A stretch of 64,000 nt of DNA from Chloroflexota bacterium (lineage in GTDB: Bacteria; Chloroflexota; Limnocylindria; Limnocylindrales; CSP1-4). The stretch lies in contig CAKKPP010000006.1 of assembly GCA_919901745.1 (NCBI GenBank), positions 1 to 64,000 on the forward strand. The letters are read 5' to 3'. How positions within the stretch are numbered: the first letter of the stretch is position 1; the number at the start of each line of letters is the position of its first letter. This document shows, piece by piece, positions 62,839-64,000 of the stretch. The notes under the pieces are model-generated. The model made no database searches and was not told where the DNA came from. It saw only the letters and a program-made list of their open reading frames with translations. Made by a program: the position numbers and the translations under genes.

Positions 62839-63213
62839 GCGACCTCCGATGGAGTCGTCGCCTCCTCGGACGCGGGCCGCCGGGCACAAAACGTCCCGTC
62901 CGTTGGGGGCACTACCGACGGGCGGGACGTCACTGACGATGATAGGTGGCCGCGTTATCGCGGCGTTATCGCCGGGTTTGTCGGTCTCAGGTCACGCGAC
63001 GACTTGTCCGCCCGACGAGGATCTCGGACGCGGCACAATCGTCGATCCGGCGAGCCAGGGCGGCCGAACCAAGGCTCGCGGCCGCCATTCCGTGGGCGAT
63101 CGCGGCTCGAATAGCGGCAACCTGTGAGCGGTTCGCCGGCCGCGAGGCACGAAGGTCTCGCTCGAGCCCGGCTCGGGCAATCGCGCCCGGTTTGCGACTG
63201 CCCCTCGAGGCGC
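62839..63213. other. Intergenic stretch with a long hairpin
   Basis: No credible gene. A 13-bp stem with one mismatch (62891-62903 with 62918-62930, ACGTCCCGTCCGT side) could end the upstream LLM transcript or control comEA. An 8-bp GGCGGCCG/CGGCCGCC repeat also occurs near 63060-63090. Otherwise nothing recognised. Confidence 0.4.
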
Positions 63214-64000
63214 CTAGCCCGGGTGGCGCCCCGAGATCTCGCGGACCTCGCCGGCGAGTCGCGTCATGGATTCCTCATCGTGCGGTGACGGAAACCCCGC
63301 AATGAGATGGTGATAGCCGATCGCGCGTCGTTCGGCGATGTAGGCCGCGACGTCCTCCGGGGTGCCGACCGGCTGGTTCTCCCAAGCTCGCCCGTTCCCG
63401 TTGCGGACCACGATCTCCGCGTAGACGCGCCGCGCCTCCTCCCGTGAGTCGCGGATCACGACCACGCCCATGCCGCACGTCCGCTCGATCTCCGCCGGAT
63501 CGCGGCCCAGCGTCTCGCAATGCTGGACCAGGATCGCCTCCTTGCGGGCGACGTTGGCGGCCGTGCCGCCGACGTTGTTGGCGTCGGCGTATCTCGCAAC
63601 AAGCTTGAGCGTGACCTGTTCGCCGCCGCCACCGACCAGCAACGGCAGGCGCTCCTGCACCGGTGCCGGCAGGTTCCGGACCTCGTGGGCCTGGTAGCGC
63701 GGACCGCTGGCCGTGGGTCGCTCCCCGCGCAGCATGCCCTGCATGATCGGGAGCGCCTCGGCGAGCCAGCGGAGCCGCTCCGGCGGCCCCGAGCCGAACT
63801 TGAGGCCAAACGCGGTGTGTTCTTCCTCGAACCACGCGGCCCCGATGCCGAGGATGGCCCGGCCGTGGCTGATGTGATCGAGGGTGGTCGCCATCTTCGC
63901 GACGAGTGCGGGGTTGCGAAACGGATTCGCGCCGACCATCAGCCCCAGGCGCACCGTCTCCGTCGACGCCGCCCAGGCGGCCAGAGTCAGCCAGCCCTCG
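63214..64000 (-). CDS. LLM-class flavin/F420-dependent oxidoreductase, 5' end outside window
   Basis: A luciferase-like TIM-barrel enzyme, truncated at the right edge; the frame continues past 64000 (EGWLTLAAWAASTETVRLG precedes the first internal Met). Core motifs are GLMVGANPFRNPALVAKMAT, LDHISHGRAILGIGAAWFEE, LPLLVGGGGEQVTLKLVARY and VGTPEDVAAYIAERRAIGYH. The pattern fits F420-dependent enzymes of the TIGR03560-like group, named from memory; FMN use is also possible. Substrate unknown. 262 residues are visible. Confidence 0.88.
   Translation of the reverse strand, partial: EGWLTLAAWAASTETVRLGLMVGANPFRNPALVAKMATTLDHISHGRAILGIGAAWFEEEHTAFGLKFGSGPPERLRWLAEALPIMQGMLRGERPTASGPRYQAHEVRNLPAPVQERLPLLVGGGGEQVTLKLVARYADANNVGGTAANVARKEAILVQHCETLGRDPAEIERTCGMGVVVIRDSREEARRVYAEIVVRNGNGRAWENQPVGTPEDVAAYIAERRAIGYHHLIAGFPSPHDEESMTRLAGEVREISGRHPG

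Overview
This 64-kb window is high-GC DNA (roughly two thirds G+C by eye) from a bacterial chromosome. Gene content fits a Chloroflexota-type or actinobacterial-type organism: an OpcA-dependent pentose phosphate operon, an F420/flavin LLM-family oxidoreductase, Rho, ComEA/ComEC, GTT/GTG/TTG-rich start sites, a giant secreted RHS protein, and a complete selenocysteine decoding set. I favour a high-GC Chloroflexota lineage, but no rRNA is present to settle it. Almost every space is coding. At this base composition long shadow reading frames occur on both strands and were ignored.

Layout. 1-7.2 kb: a broken small gene, then the selenocysteine locus: selD on the minus strand, a VapBC toxin-antitoxin pair, then tRNA-Sec (anticodon TCA), a class I methyltransferase, selA, selB and mobA on the plus strand, tightly packed. 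7.2-17.8 kb: amidohydrolase, metallo-beta-lactamase-fold hydrolase, RDD membrane protein, DHA2-type efflux pump, S51-like peptidase, zinc-ribbon protein, an SbcD/SbcC-like (YhaO/YhaN-like) DNA-metabolism pair and an EamA transporter. 17.8-31.5 kb: a polymorphic toxin locus. A 4058-residue secreted RHS/fibronectin-III protein ends in an HNH nuclease tip, is followed by a likely immunity gene, and then by a displaced orphan RHS C-terminal cassette carried on a 609-bp direct repeat. 31.9-34.8 kb: P-loop kinase, citrate synthase, GlsB-like protein, alpha/beta hydrolase. 34.8-41.5 kb: pentose phosphate operon tkt-rpiB-zwf-opcA-pgl, where pgl is fused to a GNAT acetyltransferase. 41.6-43.6 kb: pseudouridine catabolism psuK/psuG. 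43.7-47.4 kb: ABC-2 exporter operon. 47.5-52 kb: HAD phosphatase, cyclic-di-AMP-receptor-like protein, a second VapC-type pair, pyrG and a small transaldolase. 52-58.3 kb: a candidate structured RNA, rho, a LysM/M23 peptidase, obg, nadD, rsfS. 58.3-64 kb: holA nested inside an overlong comEC frame, comEA, and an LLM oxidoreductase cut by the window edge.

The main cross-cutting observation is promoter architecture. At least ten protein genes have a TAnnnT hexamer exactly 6-7 nt before the start codon and no Shine-Dalgarno sequence. The same hexamer lies exactly 7 nt before the first base of mature tRNA-Sec. This implies leaderless mRNAs as a routine mode, and it settles several start codons. 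Genes inside operons use GGAGG-type sites or ATGA/GTGA stop-start overlaps instead.

How parts work together: SelD makes selenophosphate, SelA converts Ser-tRNA-Sec to Sec-tRNA-Sec, SelB delivers it, and the coupled mobA points to a molybdenum selenoenzyme such as a formate dehydrogenase elsewhere in the genome. The pentose phosphate operon supplies NADPH and pentoses. The RHS locus is a contact or secreted toxin with a recombination-based store of tips.
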